Numbered from the stretch's first letter, positions 19,237 to 28,055 are shown. The stretch is DNA of 64,000 bases from Actinomycetes bacterium (GCA_014190175.1 BJFZ01000003.1:13585-77584), one strand, 5' to 3'. Translations and numbers: made by a program. Notes: generated by a model not told the origin, from the sequence alone.

Positions 19237-20424
19237 ATGAAAATAACCAAGATTGAATGCCATGTTCTACTAGACCCAGAATATGACCCAGCCGCAACTA
19301 GTTCGGCTCAAGATGATCTTGTTGTAGAAGTACATACCGACGAGGGAATTGTTGGAATTGGGGAAACCGATCTAAATCCATGGATTGCACGTGAGTGCAT
19401 CGAGGCACCTGGTACTCACACTATGGATCAAGGCCTTGGTTCCATGTTAATTGGAGAAAACCCATTAGAGATCGAAAAACTTTGGTGGAAGGCATATCAA
19501 GCAACCGCAATGACTGGAAGACGTGGTGCTTTAATTAATGCACTCGGTGCAATAGATATGGCGCTTTGGGATATTGCTGGCAAAGCGGCCGATAAACCAG
19601 TTTGGCAATTGCTAGGTGAAAAATCCCGCGAACATCTTGGTGCTTATGCTTCTTTGCAACCAGAGGTTGGATCTTTTGATGCTTACATAACATCAATGGT
19701 TAAGTGGGCTCACTCCGCAAAAGAGATGGGTTTTCGTGCAGCGAAATTAGAAACAACTTTTTCTGGACCTTATGCAAATATGGGAATCAGAGAAGATGAT
19801 GAAAAAATGACTGAAGTTATTAGAGCAGTCAGAAATGCAGTTGGCCCTGATTTCACGCTGATGGTGGATGTTCAATATGCATTTGATTCTGTTGACCGTG
19901 CAATAAAGACAATCAACACTTGGCAAGAGTTTGATTTATTTTTTGTAGAAACGCCACTTTGGGTAGATGATCTTGAAGGATTAGCAAAACTAGTTGCGGC
20001 CACACCGATAAAGATTGCGTCAGGGGAGTGGTTAAGTACACGTTATGAATTTTCTGATTTGATTAAGTATGGAAATGTTGGCGTAGTGCAACCAGATATT
20101 GGTCGCGTTGGTGGATTGTCCGAAGCACGAAATGTTTGCGACATGGCAAAAGCCAATAACAAGATAGTGGTGCCGCATCTTTGGAAAACTGGAATCTCAG
20201 TCGCAGCTGCTGCGCATTTGGCTACCGTGACTCCACATATGCCATTTTTTGAGTTTTTACCACCCGCTCTATGTGAATCTCGACTCCGTAAAGAGTTGGT
20301 AGTTGATGAGGTCACTATGGTGGATGGAAAAGTTACGATCCCACAACGGCCTGGCCTTGGCATCGAGTTAAACCGCGATGCACTTGAGTTGTTTAAAGAT
20401 GCTGCACGAAGGATCAGAGCCTAA
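19237..20424 (+). CDS. Mandelate racemase/muconate lactonizing enzyme family protein
   Basis: The protein has 395 residues. The N-terminal capping domain contains VGIGETDLNPW and AIDMALWDIAGK. The barrel shows three metal-ligand positions, in LMVDVQYAFD (Asp), FFVETPLW (Glu) and IASGEW (Glu), and a general-base region VVPHLWKTGIS (His). This is a complete enolase-superfamily active site; such enzymes usually dehydrate a sugar acid or racemise an alpha-hydroxy acid. The exact substrate is unknown. It stands alone between the GMC gene and tRNA-Arg, and is one of three enolase-superfamily catabolic paralogues in the window. Confidence 0.88.
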   Translation: MKITKIECHVLLDPEYDPAATSSAQDDLVVEVHTDEGIVGIGETDLNPWIARECIEAPGTHTMDQGLGSMLIGENPLEIEKLWWKAYQATAMTGRRGALINALGAIDMALWDIAGKAADKPVWQLLGEKSREHLGAYASLQPEVGSFDAYITSMVKWAHSAKEMGFRAAKLETTFSGPYANMGIREDDEKMTEVIRAVRNAVGPDFTLMVDVQYAFDSVDRAIKTINTWQEFDLFFVETPLWVDDLEGLAKLVAATPIKIASGEWLSTRYEFSDLIKYGNVGVVQPDIGRVGGLSEARNVCDMAKANNKIVVPHLWKTGISVAAAAHLATVTPHMPFFEFLPPALCESRLRKELVVDEVTMVDGKVTIPQRPGLGIELNRDALELFKDAARRIRA

Positions 20425-20465
20425 AGAGTAAACTCTGTTTATAGGTTTATAGCTCTTTTGATCAG

Positions 20466-20539
20466 GTCCTCGTAGCTCAGTTGGATAGAGCGATCGCCTC
20501 CTAAGCGGTAGGTCACCAGTTCGATTCTGGTCGAGGACA
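20466..20539 (+). tRNA. tRNA-Arg (anticodon CCU)
   Basis: The cloverleaf is complete: 7-bp acceptor stem GTCCTCG/CGAGGAC, D-stem GCTC/GAGC, anticodon stem ATCGC/GCGGT around loop CTCCTAA (anticodon CCT), and T-arm CCAGT-TCGATTC-TGG. The discriminator is A. It reads AGG. Confidence 0.95.
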
Positions 20540-20600
20540 CCCGTGTTGACCAACTCTTTCCTACAATTTTATTTTCATACTTTTCTTCGTGATAAACGAG

Positions 20601-21455
20601 CTACTTAACCGGCGATGTAATTTTAACTTTGCCTGTGTAAAGACCAAGGTTCTGACCGTTTTTCTTAATCGTGGAATTCGAAATTAGGATTGCGCCGTTA
20701 CGAGTAGAGGCTGAACCCTCGTCAAAACCAAACTCATTATTCTTGATCGATGTATTTGTGATGGTTTTAGTCCCCGTATCATTTGAGCCATACATCATGA
20801 AGCCATATGAATTTTCATAAATTTCATTTTTGTCTAATTTCATATTTTTCAGTCCCATGACGTGGAAAGCGCAATGAGATCCAGTCATCTTGGAATTAGT
20901 CAGCGTAATTGATTTAACCCCAAAGAGTTCGAAGAAGTCGCCGGTATTTTTTCCAGCTCCTACTAATACTGAATTATCAATAGTGATCGATCCGGTTCCA
21001 TCATTGGAAGAAATTCCACCCCCGGTTCCCTTATCGTAACGCAGGTGGTCAGCAACAAAGTTACCTTCGACATTACTTGATCCTAGAATTCCAGAGATAG
21101 TGCCCCCATGAATGGTGAGAAAGCCACCAGCGTCCACTCGAAATGATTGCGAAGCGCCTTTTTCTTGGAAATTCGTGATTACCGCAGTTCCAGCAATAAC
21201 AAGACCAATCCACGACTTTCCAGTTAGAGATAATCCAGCTGGGGCATTCAGAGTTCCATTTATGGTGATCTGAGTTCCGTCTTGAACAACAATTTTTGTG
21301 TTTGGTGCGACAGTTACTGTTTGTCCAGCAGGAATATTAATTTTACCTTTTAGCTCTGTAGTCGAGTTCCACTGAACAGTCGCGCCTGCATACGCTTCGG
21401 TCGGCATAAGTATAAGTAAAAATAGAATACTCATTAAGAGTTTTGCTGATTTCAT
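20601..21455 (-). CDS. Secreted right-handed beta-helix-like protein
   Basis: The protein has 284 residues with a signal peptide ending near AYAG (residue 24). The mature part has repeating short beta-strand turns of the parallel beta-helix kind: VAPNTKIVVQDGTQITING, SITIDNSVLV, SITLTNSKMTG, MKLDKNEIYENSYGFMMYG, and NTSIKNNEFGF. Such folds occur in polysaccharide lyases and surface proteins; no catalytic signature is recognised. A CAGG lies a few bases before the ATG. The 118-bp region before the next gene (21456-21574) holds a 5-bp hairpin GAAGG-CTATA-CCTTC at 21482-21496 and little else. Confidence 0.75.
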   Translation of the reverse strand: MKSAKLLMSILFLLILMPTEAYAGATVQWNSTTELKGKINIPAGQTVTVAPNTKIVVQDGTQITINGTLNAPAGLSLTGKSWIGLVIAGTAVITNFQEKGASQSFRVDAGGFLTIHGGTISGILGSSNVEGNFVADHLRYDKGTGGGISSNDGTGSITIDNSVLVGAGKNTGDFFELFGVKSITLTNSKMTGSHCAFHVMGLKNMKLDKNEIYENSYGFMMYGSNDTGTKTITNTSIKNNEFGFDEGSASTRNGAILISNSTIKKNGQNLGLYTGKVKITSPVK

Positions 21456-21574
21456 TTACCTGAAAACCATCCATTCGAATTGAAGGCTATACCTTCGCCA
21501 GGCAAGAAGAATACTTGAGTCCATTCTTTACTGCCCATCGGGCGATAAAGAGTGAGACTCTGAGGGTTCTGATA

Positions 21575-22423
21575 CTAAGAAAAAACGACGGTGCGCGCTC
21601 CAACTAGGAATACTCGATCTTCAGCATATAAACGAACAGCTTTTGCTAGAACCCGTCTTTCAATATCACGGCCAATTGCAACTAGATCTTCAGGGGTTGC
21701 AGAGTGGGAAACATGGGTGATGTCTTGTTCGATTATTGGGCCTTCATCAAGATCTTCAGTCACAAAATGTGCGGTTGCCCCAATAATTTTTACACCACGT
21801 GCATGAGCCTGGTGATAAGGCTTAGCACCTTTAAATCCAGGAAGAAAGGAATGATGAATATTAATTATGTGACCAGTAAATTTTCGGCAGAAATCTGCAG
21901 AAAGAATTTGCATATATCGAGCGAGCACAACCACATCGATTTGATGCTTCTCGATTCTTTCAATCAACTGCGCTTCTTGTTCTGTTTTTGTGGCTGAGGT
22001 AACTGGAAGGTATTCAAAAGTTATTCCATGGGACTCAACAAGTGAGCGCAGCTCTTCGTGATTAGACACAACTAGCGGAATATCAACTGGAAGTTCACCA
22101 AGATCACGTAAGTAAAGTAAATCTCGCAAACAATGGCTTTCCTTAGTTACCAGAATGAGTGCGCGTTTACGATTTTCAAAAGGTCTAATCTCTAATGTTG
22201 GGGAAAACCGGCTTAACTCTTTGCTTAAAATTTCTTTTGCTGTTGAAAGATTTTCTGCTGTGGTAAAACGGGTGCGCATGCAAAACAAACCCGTTACCGG
22301 ATCAGTGAATTGTTGATTTTCAATTATATTTCCATTTGAATTCAAAACTGCTGTGGTCATCGCATGGACAATGCCAGGCCGATCAATGCAGGTCAAAGTG
22401 GCCAATAAGTCAATTGTGGACAT
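21575..22423 (-). CDS. purU: Formyltetrahydrofolate deformylase
   Basis: The protein has 282 residues. An N-terminal ACT domain (about 1-80, LLATLTCIDRPGIVHAMTTA) is followed by a formyltransferase-like hydrolase domain with VVLARYMQIL, INIHHSFLPGFKGAKPYHQA and GATAHFVTEDLDEGP; the HHSFLP and Asp residues are the catalytic ones. It hydrolyses 10-formyl-THF to formate and THF, balancing one-carbon pools and supplying formate for purine synthesis. In E. coli the ACT domain responds to glycine and methionine. TAGACT lies seven bases before the ATG. Confidence 0.95.
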   Translation of the reverse strand: MSTIDLLATLTCIDRPGIVHAMTTAVLNSNGNIIENQQFTDPVTGLFCMRTRFTTAENLSTAKEILSKELSRFSPTLEIRPFENRKRALILVTKESHCLRDLLYLRDLGELPVDIPLVVSNHEELRSLVESHGITFEYLPVTSATKTEQEAQLIERIEKHQIDVVVLARYMQILSADFCRKFTGHIINIHHSFLPGFKGAKPYHQAHARGVKIIGATAHFVTEDLDEGPIIEQDITHVSHSATPEDLVAIGRDIERRVLAKAVRLYAEDRVFLVGARTVVFS

Positions 22424-22430
22424 GCGCTTA

Positions 22431-22436
22431 AGTCTA
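22431..22436 (-). promoter_or_regulatory. -10 box of purU (leaderless)
   Basis: Reverse-strand TAGACT, seven bases (TAAGCGC), then the purU ATG at 22423. Just beyond it, GCTGAATTC is repeated at 22445 and 22454. Confidence 0.45.
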
Positions 22437-22462
22437 TTGCATCCGCTGAATTCGCTGAATTC

Positions 22463-24568
22463 TTAATGAGAGATGGTGAAGCGTTTTAACTGCTTGGGAG
22501 CCCACCAATTGGCGTTCCCAAAGAGCCTCATTAAGGCTGGCACAAGCAATCCGCGAACAACAGTGGCATCAAGCAAGATTGCAAATGCGACACCAAAGCC
22601 GAGCATTTTAATTGAAGTTACTCCACCAAGCACAAAGGCACCAAATACAACCGCGAGCACAAATGCCGCCGCAGTAATAATTCGTGCGGATCTTTGCAAA
22701 CCAATCGCTACGGCGTCAGTATTTGATTTCCCAGCCTCATACTCTTCCTTTATACGAGAAATTAGAAAAACTTCATAATCCATCGATAAACCAAATGTAG
22801 TTACTGCGATCAAAATTACCGAACCTGTATCTAATGTTCCAGTTACTGTAAATCCACCAAATAGGTTTGCAAGATGACCATCAATAAAGATCCATGTTAT
22901 AACGCCTAATGTGGCTCCAAGTGAAAGCATGTTAAGCAAGACAGCTTTTAGTGGCAATAGTAGAGATCCGGTAAATATAAATAAAAGTAAAAAAACAGAA
23001 ATCGCAATCCAAAGTAGCGCCCATGGAAGTGCGTCAGCTATTCCTTGTTGAGTGTCTGTGTAATCAGCGGCCGCCCCACCAATTAAAGTTCCAACAGGGG
23101 CTGAAATTTCGCGCAATTTATCAATAAGAGCTTCCGCAGGTAATGAGCGCGGAGCCATGGAATGGATTGCGGTAAAGCGTAATATTTTTCCTGATGTAAC
23201 TGCGTCAGTCAGGTACAAAATTCCCTCGGTAGAACCTATTTCCGCTTGATATAACTTGAGCTCGGCACTACCAAGAAACTTTGTTCCATCCTCAATCACA
23301 AATTCAACTGGAACCGATTCACGGCCAGGAAATCTTTCACCTACAACTCGAGCCGATACGGCGGCTGGATGGTTTTTCGGAAGAACTTGTGAATCCACTT
23401 GTCCGAAAGCAATATCTTTTATAGGAGCAGCAAAAATTCCCAACCCAATTAGAGTTAAAACCAAAACCGCAACTGGGCGCCGCATTACAAAATGTGCAGT
23501 ATTTGCCCAGCCGCCATGTTCCTTTGGAGTTATTGCGCTTTTCCGAACAGCATATTTGTCAATGCGATTTCCTAAAAGAGCGAGCATTGCTGGAAGGGGA
23601 ATAAGTGCACCAATTACCGCCATAGCAACTACTGTGATTCCGGCGTATCCAAAAGATTTTAAAAAGTACAAGGGGAAAATTAACATCGATCCCAAAGTCA
23701 TCATGATTGTTAGGCCTGAGAAAAATACTGTTCTTCCTGCTGTTGCGACAGTTTTAATCACTGCATCATTCACTGATAATCCACGATGTAATTCTTCACG
23801 AAATCTATTCACAATCAGAAGTGAGTAATCAATTCCAAGACCGAGACCAAGCCCAGTTATTAAATTTATGGCAAAAATACTTACATCTGTAAGCAATGAG
23901 ATCAGAAATATCACAAAAAATGAACCAAGTATTGCGCTAACCCCTACAACCAATGGAGTAGCTGAGGCGATCAATCCTCCAAAAATAAAGAGCAAAAGCA
24001 AAAATGTTAGTGGTATTGCGATCGCTTCAGATTTTGCTAAGTCCTTACTAATTTGACCATTAATTGCGTGTCCTACGATGCCAGCACCGGTGGCGTACAA
24101 AGTCAGAGAGCGATATTTATTTCCATAAGTTTTTGTAACTACTCCGGCGACTTTACTCAATACGTCAAAATCTGATTTAGTAGCATAAATAAAAATGTAA
24201 GCTGCTTTTCCATCAGTGCTTTTAAGTTGTGGAGCTTTCAAATCCCAGTAAGAGAATGTTTTGCTAATATTTTGCATTTGTCGTAATTTAGCTGTCAAAG
24301 CAATTACATCAGAAATAACAGTTGGATCATCAACACTTCGCGATCCGGAATCGACTATAAGAACAACGGCAGGATCTTCAAAATCAAAATTCTCTTGGAG
24401 GTATTTGTAAGCTTTTGCTGATTCGCTCTTTGGGTTTGTATATCCACCGCTATCTAACCTACCAAAAGCAAGAGAGCCAATAACACCTGCAGATATAAAA
24501 ATAATTAGAAAAATAGCCAGGATCCTGGATTTACGATGAACTATTACTCGCCCAAGACGCTCAAACAT
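22463..24568 (-). CDS. MMPL/RND-family membrane transporter
   Basis: The protein has 701 residues in two similar halves, each with one N-terminal membrane span, a large outer loop and five further spans. The MMPL signature appears as GLGLGLGIDYSLLIVNRFREE in the first half (from about residue 240) and TFGLSMDYEVFLISRIKEEY in the second. The conserved Asp-Tyr pairs in the middle spans relay protons. Members export lipids, siderophores or pigments. The substrate is not evident. TAGGAT six bases before the ATG suggests a leaderless mRNA. Confidence 0.9.
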   Translation of the reverse strand: MFERLGRVIVHRKSRILAIFLIIFISAGVIGSLAFGRLDSGGYTNPKSESAKAYKYLQENFDFEDPAVVLIVDSGSRSVDDPTVISDVIALTAKLRQMQNISKTFSYWDLKAPQLKSTDGKAAYIFIYATKSDFDVLSKVAGVVTKTYGNKYRSLTLYATGAGIVGHAINGQISKDLAKSEAIAIPLTFLLLLFIFGGLIASATPLVVGVSAILGSFFVIFLISLLTDVSIFAINLITGLGLGLGIDYSLLIVNRFREELHRGLSVNDAVIKTVATAGRTVFFSGLTIMMTLGSMLIFPLYFLKSFGYAGITVVAMAVIGALIPLPAMLALLGNRIDKYAVRKSAITPKEHGGWANTAHFVMRRPVAVLVLTLIGLGIFAAPIKDIAFGQVDSQVLPKNHPAAVSARVVGERFPGRESVPVEFVIEDGTKFLGSAELKLYQAEIGSTEGILYLTDAVTSGKILRFTAIHSMAPRSLPAEALIDKLREISAPVGTLIGGAAADYTDTQQGIADALPWALLWIAISVFLLLFIFTGSLLLPLKAVLLNMLSLGATLGVITWIFIDGHLANLFGGFTVTGTLDTGSVILIAVTTFGLSMDYEVFLISRIKEEYEAGKSNTDAVAIGLQRSARIITAAAFVLAVVFGAFVLGGVTSIKMLGFGVAFAILLDATVVRGLLVPALMRLFGNANWWAPKQLKRFTISH

Positions 24569-24574
24569 GGTTAA

Positions 24575-24580
24575 ATCCTA
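24575..24580 (-). promoter_or_regulatory. -10 box of the MMPL gene (leaderless)
   Basis: Reverse-strand TAGGAT, six bases (TTAACC), then the ATG at 24568. TTCGAC lies 17 bp further upstream. Confidence 0.5.
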
Positions 24581-24582
24581 AT

Positions 24583-24720
24583 GTGGAAAACCAAGGCGTC
24601 GAACCAACCAAGAAAAACCTTGAAAAAAGCCCGCTCGCTAAACCAGAGTTTGTTGATCCATCAGAGGAGCGAGCAAGAGATGAAGAAATCCTGAGGGATG
24701 TACCCCCCCATCATTCATGA
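24583..24720 (+). CDS. Small acidic protein, 45 residues
   Basis: The 142-bp gap between the MMPL and CpaB-like genes holds a forward frame from GTG at 24583 to TGA at 24718-24720. The product is hydrophilic, contains PLAKPEFVDPSEERARDEE and ends ILRDVPPHHS. The Pro/Glu/Asp-rich composition and the distinct conserved-looking end suggest a genuine small protein. Its last 10 bp overlap the end of the convergent CpaB-like gene. The start diverges from the MMPL gene and lacks a Shine-Dalgarno, consistent with a leaderless message. Function unknown; medium-low confidence. Confidence 0.45.
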   Translation: MENQGVEPTKKNLEKSPLAKPEFVDPSEERARDEEILRDVPPHHS

Positions 24721-25190
24721 GTTTCAGGGAGCAATAGAAAATCTAGTTCGCCCTCTCGTCTGGCCTGGGCAATAGCTAACACATCTTTTTCCTGAACTGC
24801 GAGCAATGCTCGCACATCTTGATTTTGAGAAATACTTTTAATAACTCTTAAATTGCGAGCCAGAGTCCAAGATTTTGCGGATACATAATCATCAATAATA
24901 TTTTGCTGCACATTAGTTGCAATTAAATCTATTCGGTCTTGCGGATGTAAAATATTTTCAGCACCAGATAAAATCAAAGAAATTCCAACCTCGCCAGTGT
25001 GTAGTGCAGGAACCGCAATTTGTACTTTTGAAGCATCTGGGCGATAAAAAAGAGTTACTCCAATAATTACCGTAAGCCCAGTAGCAAGTATTAATCTTCG
25101 ACGGATCGAAAATAATGCAAAAACTCTTTTAAACTTTTCGATATCTTGTGAAGGAATGATTCTTTTGAGATTAAGTAGATTAATTAGCAT
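24711..25190 (-). CDS. CpaB/SAF-like membrane-anchored protein lacking the SAF domain
   Basis: The protein has 159 residues: basic FSIRRRLILA before one membrane span (about 33-48), then a soluble part. At the equivalent position (upstream of an FmdB gene) actinobacteria usually encode a SAF-domain protein related to the pilus assembly factor CpaB. Here the C-terminal part seems kept (VQIAVPALHTGEVGISLIL, LHPQDRIDLIAT, RNLRVIKSISQN, LLAVQEKDVLAIAQARREG), while the SAF domain between the span and this part is missing. Function is unknown; the relationship rests on synteny and partial similarity. Confidence 0.6.
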   Translation of the reverse strand: MLINLLNLKRIIPSQDIEKFKRVFALFSIRRRLILATGLTVIIGVTLFYRPDASKVQIAVPALHTGEVGISLILSGAENILHPQDRIDLIATNVQQNIIDDYVSAKSWTLARNLRVIKSISQNQDVRALLAVQEKDVLAIAQARREGELDFLLLPETHE

Positions 25191-25229
25191 CGCGTAAATC
25201 TGGCAGAGATTTAAGAGTTGATAATTTTC

Positions 25230-25553
25230 TTACTTAGTGCCTGTGGATGGTGCGGTCGGAGTGGATGCTGGTGCGGGCGTAGATGGGGTAGAGGGAGTAG
25301 ATGTTGATGTAGTCGCAGGTGTTGAGGTAGCCGCAGGTGTTGAGGTAGCCGCAGGTGTTGAGCTTGATGTAGCGGCACCACGTGAATCGGTGCGATAGAA
25401 GCCAGAGCCTTTGAAGACAACGCCAACTGAAGAGAAAACTTTGCGCACAATGCCATTGCACTCAGGACAGGTTGGAACTGTTGAATCTGTGAAGGCTTGT
25501 GTCACTTCAAAAGAGTGTTCGCACTCGGTGCAGATATATTGGTATGTAGGCAC
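25230..25553 (-). CDS. FmdB-family zinc-ribbon protein with Thr/Pro/Ala repeat tail
   Basis: The protein has 107 residues from GTG at 25553, with AGGAGG five bases upstream; the in-frame GTG at 25559 overlaps that site. The first 55 residues are a zinc ribbon with two CxxC pairs (CTEC, CPEC) and VFSSVGVVFKGSGFYRTDSR, as in the FmdB family. The rest is low complexity, Ser/Thr/Pro/Ala, including three near-identical hexads STPAAT. The family's role is uncertain (putative regulatory protein). Next to 5-FCL and galU this gene is part of a conserved actinobacterial neighbourhood. Confidence 0.85.
   Translation of the reverse strand: MPTYQYICTECEHSFEVTQAFTDSTVPTCPECNGIVRKVFSSVGVVFKGSGFYRTDSRGAATSSSTPAATSTPAATSTPATTSTSTPSTPSTPAPASTPTAPSTGTK
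25309..25362. repeat. 18-bp coding tandem repeat, three copies
   Basis: GTAGCCGCAGGTGTTGAG is repeated at 25309 (one mismatch), 25327 and 25345. It encodes the STPAAT hexads in the FmdB tail and is likely length-variable between strains. Confidence 0.9.
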
Positions 25554-25616
25554 AGCCACCTCCTGTCAGTGCAGAGTTTAGGGAAGTGGCACGATTGGGG
25601 CTAATTGAGGGGGGTT

Positions 25617-26174
25617 ATGAAGAAATTTAAGTTGGCCTTTTTCGCTTTATTGCTCATGATCTTCACTCATACGAACCCAAATTTGGCTATTGCGGCACTA
25701 ACAGAACAGATGACTGCTTCATCTCCAGCGGCTGGATCCTCCATAACTTCTGCTCCAAGTGTCGCAACAATTACTTTTTCAAATTCCATCGGAGATGTAG
25801 GAAATTCAGTAACTGTGACTGCACCTAATGGCGAGCGCGTCGATGATGGCTCACTCCAAATTGCAGATTCTCAAATTTTAGTTGGGCTAAAACCATTAAA
25901 TATTGGTGGCGAGTATGCAGTTGAGTATGAGGTTGTTACAAGTGAAGGTGAAACTTTAATGGGTCAATACAAATTTACTTTTGTTGCCCCAGCGGTTCTG
26001 GCAACTCCCACCCCAGTGAGTAGTGAATCTCCCACGCCTAATTTAAATAAAGAGACTGACTCATCTAGGACAACTGATTTTTTTATGATCGGATTATTAG
26101 CTTTATCAATTTTAGTTCTGGTTTTGATTTCTAGATCATTACGAAAGCCAAAGAAAAAGAAACGCAAGAAGTGA
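25617..26174 (+). CDS. CopC-like secreted membrane-anchored protein
   Basis: The protein has 185 residues from ATG at 25617, behind a strong GAGGGGGG. A signal peptide ends near AIAA; the mature domain reads SSPAAGSSITSAP...ITFSN, then VTAPNGERV and YAVEYEVVTSEGETLMGQYKF, the CopC beta-sandwich pattern. A Pro/Ser linker, one membrane span and a Lys-rich tail follow. Canonical CopC binds Cu(II) with the N-terminal His and a later His; here the mature protein contains no histidine at all. It overlaps the CopD-CtaG gene by 4 bp, so the two are co-translated. Confidence 0.82.
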   Translation: MKKFKLAFFALLLMIFTHTNPNLAIAALTEQMTASSPAAGSSITSAPSVATITFSNSIGDVGNSVTVTAPNGERVDDGSLQIADSQILVGLKPLNIGGEYAVEYEVVTSEGETLMGQYKFTFVAPAVLATPTPVSSESPTPNLNKETDSSRTTDFFMIGLLALSILVLVLISRSLRKPKKKKRKK

Positions 26175-28015
26175 AAACTGAAGAAATAAATTTGATATTA
26201 CATTTTTTAGCTAAATTTATAACGCTTTCCTCTTTCATTACCTTAATTGGAATTTTAGTGGGCCTTGCATTTTTGGCCCCAGAAAATAAAGGTTATTTTC
26301 AACCGTCTCGCTTACAAAAATTTCTTGCACCAGTTTCACTTGCTTGGCTGCTTAGCAGTATTTTCTTTCTCATGTCAGAAGTGGCATTTATTTTAAATAT
26401 TCCTATTTCTGAAGTTATTGATGGCAATATTTTGCGATCTTTTATAACGCAAACAACCTTAGGTAAACTTTTTGAGATTCAAATCGTTGCCGCATTGGTA
26501 TGTGCATTTGCCGCTGTCCGAGTTAAGAAAATAGGCGGTGCAGTATTTTTGATTTTTATTGCGTGGATTGGTGGATTAGCGCCTTATTTAGAAAGCCATG
26601 GCAGCGGAGCCGGTAACCATATGTTGGCAATCGGCTTGGTAATAGTGCATTTGGCTGCAATTTCTTTATGGTTTGGTGGAGTTGTTGCTCTTTTCTTAAT
26701 GTCAAAGAGTGACCGTGAAATTGCGCGAAAAAGATTTACCCCTTTGGCGCTGTGGTGTGTTTCTGCTATCGCGTTAACCGGAGTTGTTAACGCTTTCATA
26801 CGAATTGAAAGTTTTGCAAATATAAGATCTGATTATGGAGTTTTGGTAATTCTAAAAACTGGTATTTTTATATTTGTCCTTGTACTTGCAGCTTATAGTA
26901 GGAAAATACTTGGGGAGCAAAATTTTACAAAACAGCTAATCCAAGAGTTGATTTTACTTACAACTGTATTGGTCTTAGGAGTTTTACTAGGTCAAGGAGA
27001 ACCTCCAGCACATAGTTCAGCTGATGTAGTTGAAGCGATCGGTATAAAAATGCCTGAGAGCCCCACACTTTCTAGATTACTTTTTGCATATGAGCCAGAT
27101 GGTTTATTCCTTGCACTTTTAATTCTTGCAGTAGCGCTCTACGTAAAAGGCGTAATGATTTTAAGTAAACGTGGAGATAAATGGCCTATCGGACGCACTG
27201 TCGCTTTTGCTCTGGGAATTACTGCCATTGATTACGCAGTTAATGGTGGGTTGGGCGTATATGCACAAGTTGCATTTTCATTTCACATGATTTCACATAT
27301 GGTTTTAGCAACACTTGCTCCAATTGGAATTGTTTTAGGAGCACCAATTACATTGGCATTACGTACATTGCCGATTGGGCGTACTCAAGATGAGAGAGGC
27401 GTGAGGGGTTACGCTATTGCAATTCTGCATTCAAGATATTCGAGCATAATTACTCATCCGGTGAGTGCCCTAATTATTTTTGAGGCCTCACTCTTTGCAC
27501 TTTATTTTACAAATTTATTTAATTGGCTTATGAGTTATCACTTTGGTCATTTTTTTATGGGGTTACATTTCCTTCTATCAGGAGTTTTACTATTTTTTGT
27601 AATCATCGGAGTTGATCCAACCCCACAAAAAAGCCCATTCATTTTTCGGATCGTAATTCTTTTTGTGGCAATCAGCATTCATGCCTTTTTCTCTATCGCA
27701 CTGATGTCTTCATCACAGTTAGTTGATGGCGGGTACTTTGCCGAAATCGCCAGGCCGTGGTGGCCAGATTTCTTGGCGGATCAAAAGATGGGCGCTTCCA
27801 TTGGGTGGGCAATGGGCGAGATTCCAATTTTGCTGGCACTGATTGCCACTTTCTTGCAATGGATCCGAGCCGATGAACGAGATGCCAAGCGGATTGAACG
27901 TAACTCAAACCGGGCTCGCCAATTTGGGGAACCGGATGAATTAGATAAGTACAACCAGTACCTCTCAGGATTAAATCAAAGGAATAGTTCAACAGATAAG
28001 GAAGTCAATAATTAG
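26171..28015 (+). CDS. CopD - CtaG fusion, copper handling/cytochrome oxidase assembly
   Basis: The protein has 614 residues with about 14 membrane spans. Residues 1-280 match CopD, with ESHGSGAGNHM and VHLAAISLWFGGVVALF. Residues 300-560 match the caa3-type CtaG domain, with FSFHMISHMVLATLAPIG and HFGHFFMGLHFLLSG. This fusion is common in actinobacteria. It is thought to deliver copper across the membrane for the CuB centre of cytochrome oxidase. GTG at 26171 overlaps the CopC-like gene by 4 bp. A soluble charged C-terminal tail follows the last span. Confidence 0.88.
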   Translation: MKTEEINLILHFLAKFITLSSFITLIGILVGLAFLAPENKGYFQPSRLQKFLAPVSLAWLLSSIFFLMSEVAFILNIPISEVIDGNILRSFITQTTLGKLFEIQIVAALVCAFAAVRVKKIGGAVFLIFIAWIGGLAPYLESHGSGAGNHMLAIGLVIVHLAAISLWFGGVVALFLMSKSDREIARKRFTPLALWCVSAIALTGVVNAFIRIESFANIRSDYGVLVILKTGIFIFVLVLAAYSRKILGEQNFTKQLIQELILLTTVLVLGVLLGQGEPPAHSSADVVEAIGIKMPESPTLSRLLFAYEPDGLFLALLILAVALYVKGVMILSKRGDKWPIGRTVAFALGITAIDYAVNGGLGVYAQVAFSFHMISHMVLATLAPIGIVLGAPITLALRTLPIGRTQDERGVRGYAIAILHSRYSSIITHPVSALIIFEASLFALYFTNLFNWLMSYHFGHFFMGLHFLLSGVLLFFVIIGVDPTPQKSPFIFRIVILFVAISIHAFFSIALMSSSQLVDGGYFAEIARPWWPDFLADQKMGASIGWAMGEIPILLALIATFLQWIRADERDAKRIERNSNRARQFGEPDELDKYNQYLSGLNQRNSSTDKEVNN

Positions 28016-28055
28016 TGGAGTAGCGCTGTTCCTAAATCTCTGCGTTAATTAACCC

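Noticed and set aside
16713..20424. Biosynthetic gene cluster (SDR, GMC oxidase, MR-family protein)
   Set aside because: No scaffold-forming enzyme, carrier protein or dedicated transporter is present; ordinary metabolic oxidoreductases explain it.
23256..23828. 190-codon forward frame inside the MMPL gene
   Set aside because: Antisense shadow of a well-supported membrane transporter; its product is low-complexity Thr/Ala/Arg without domains.
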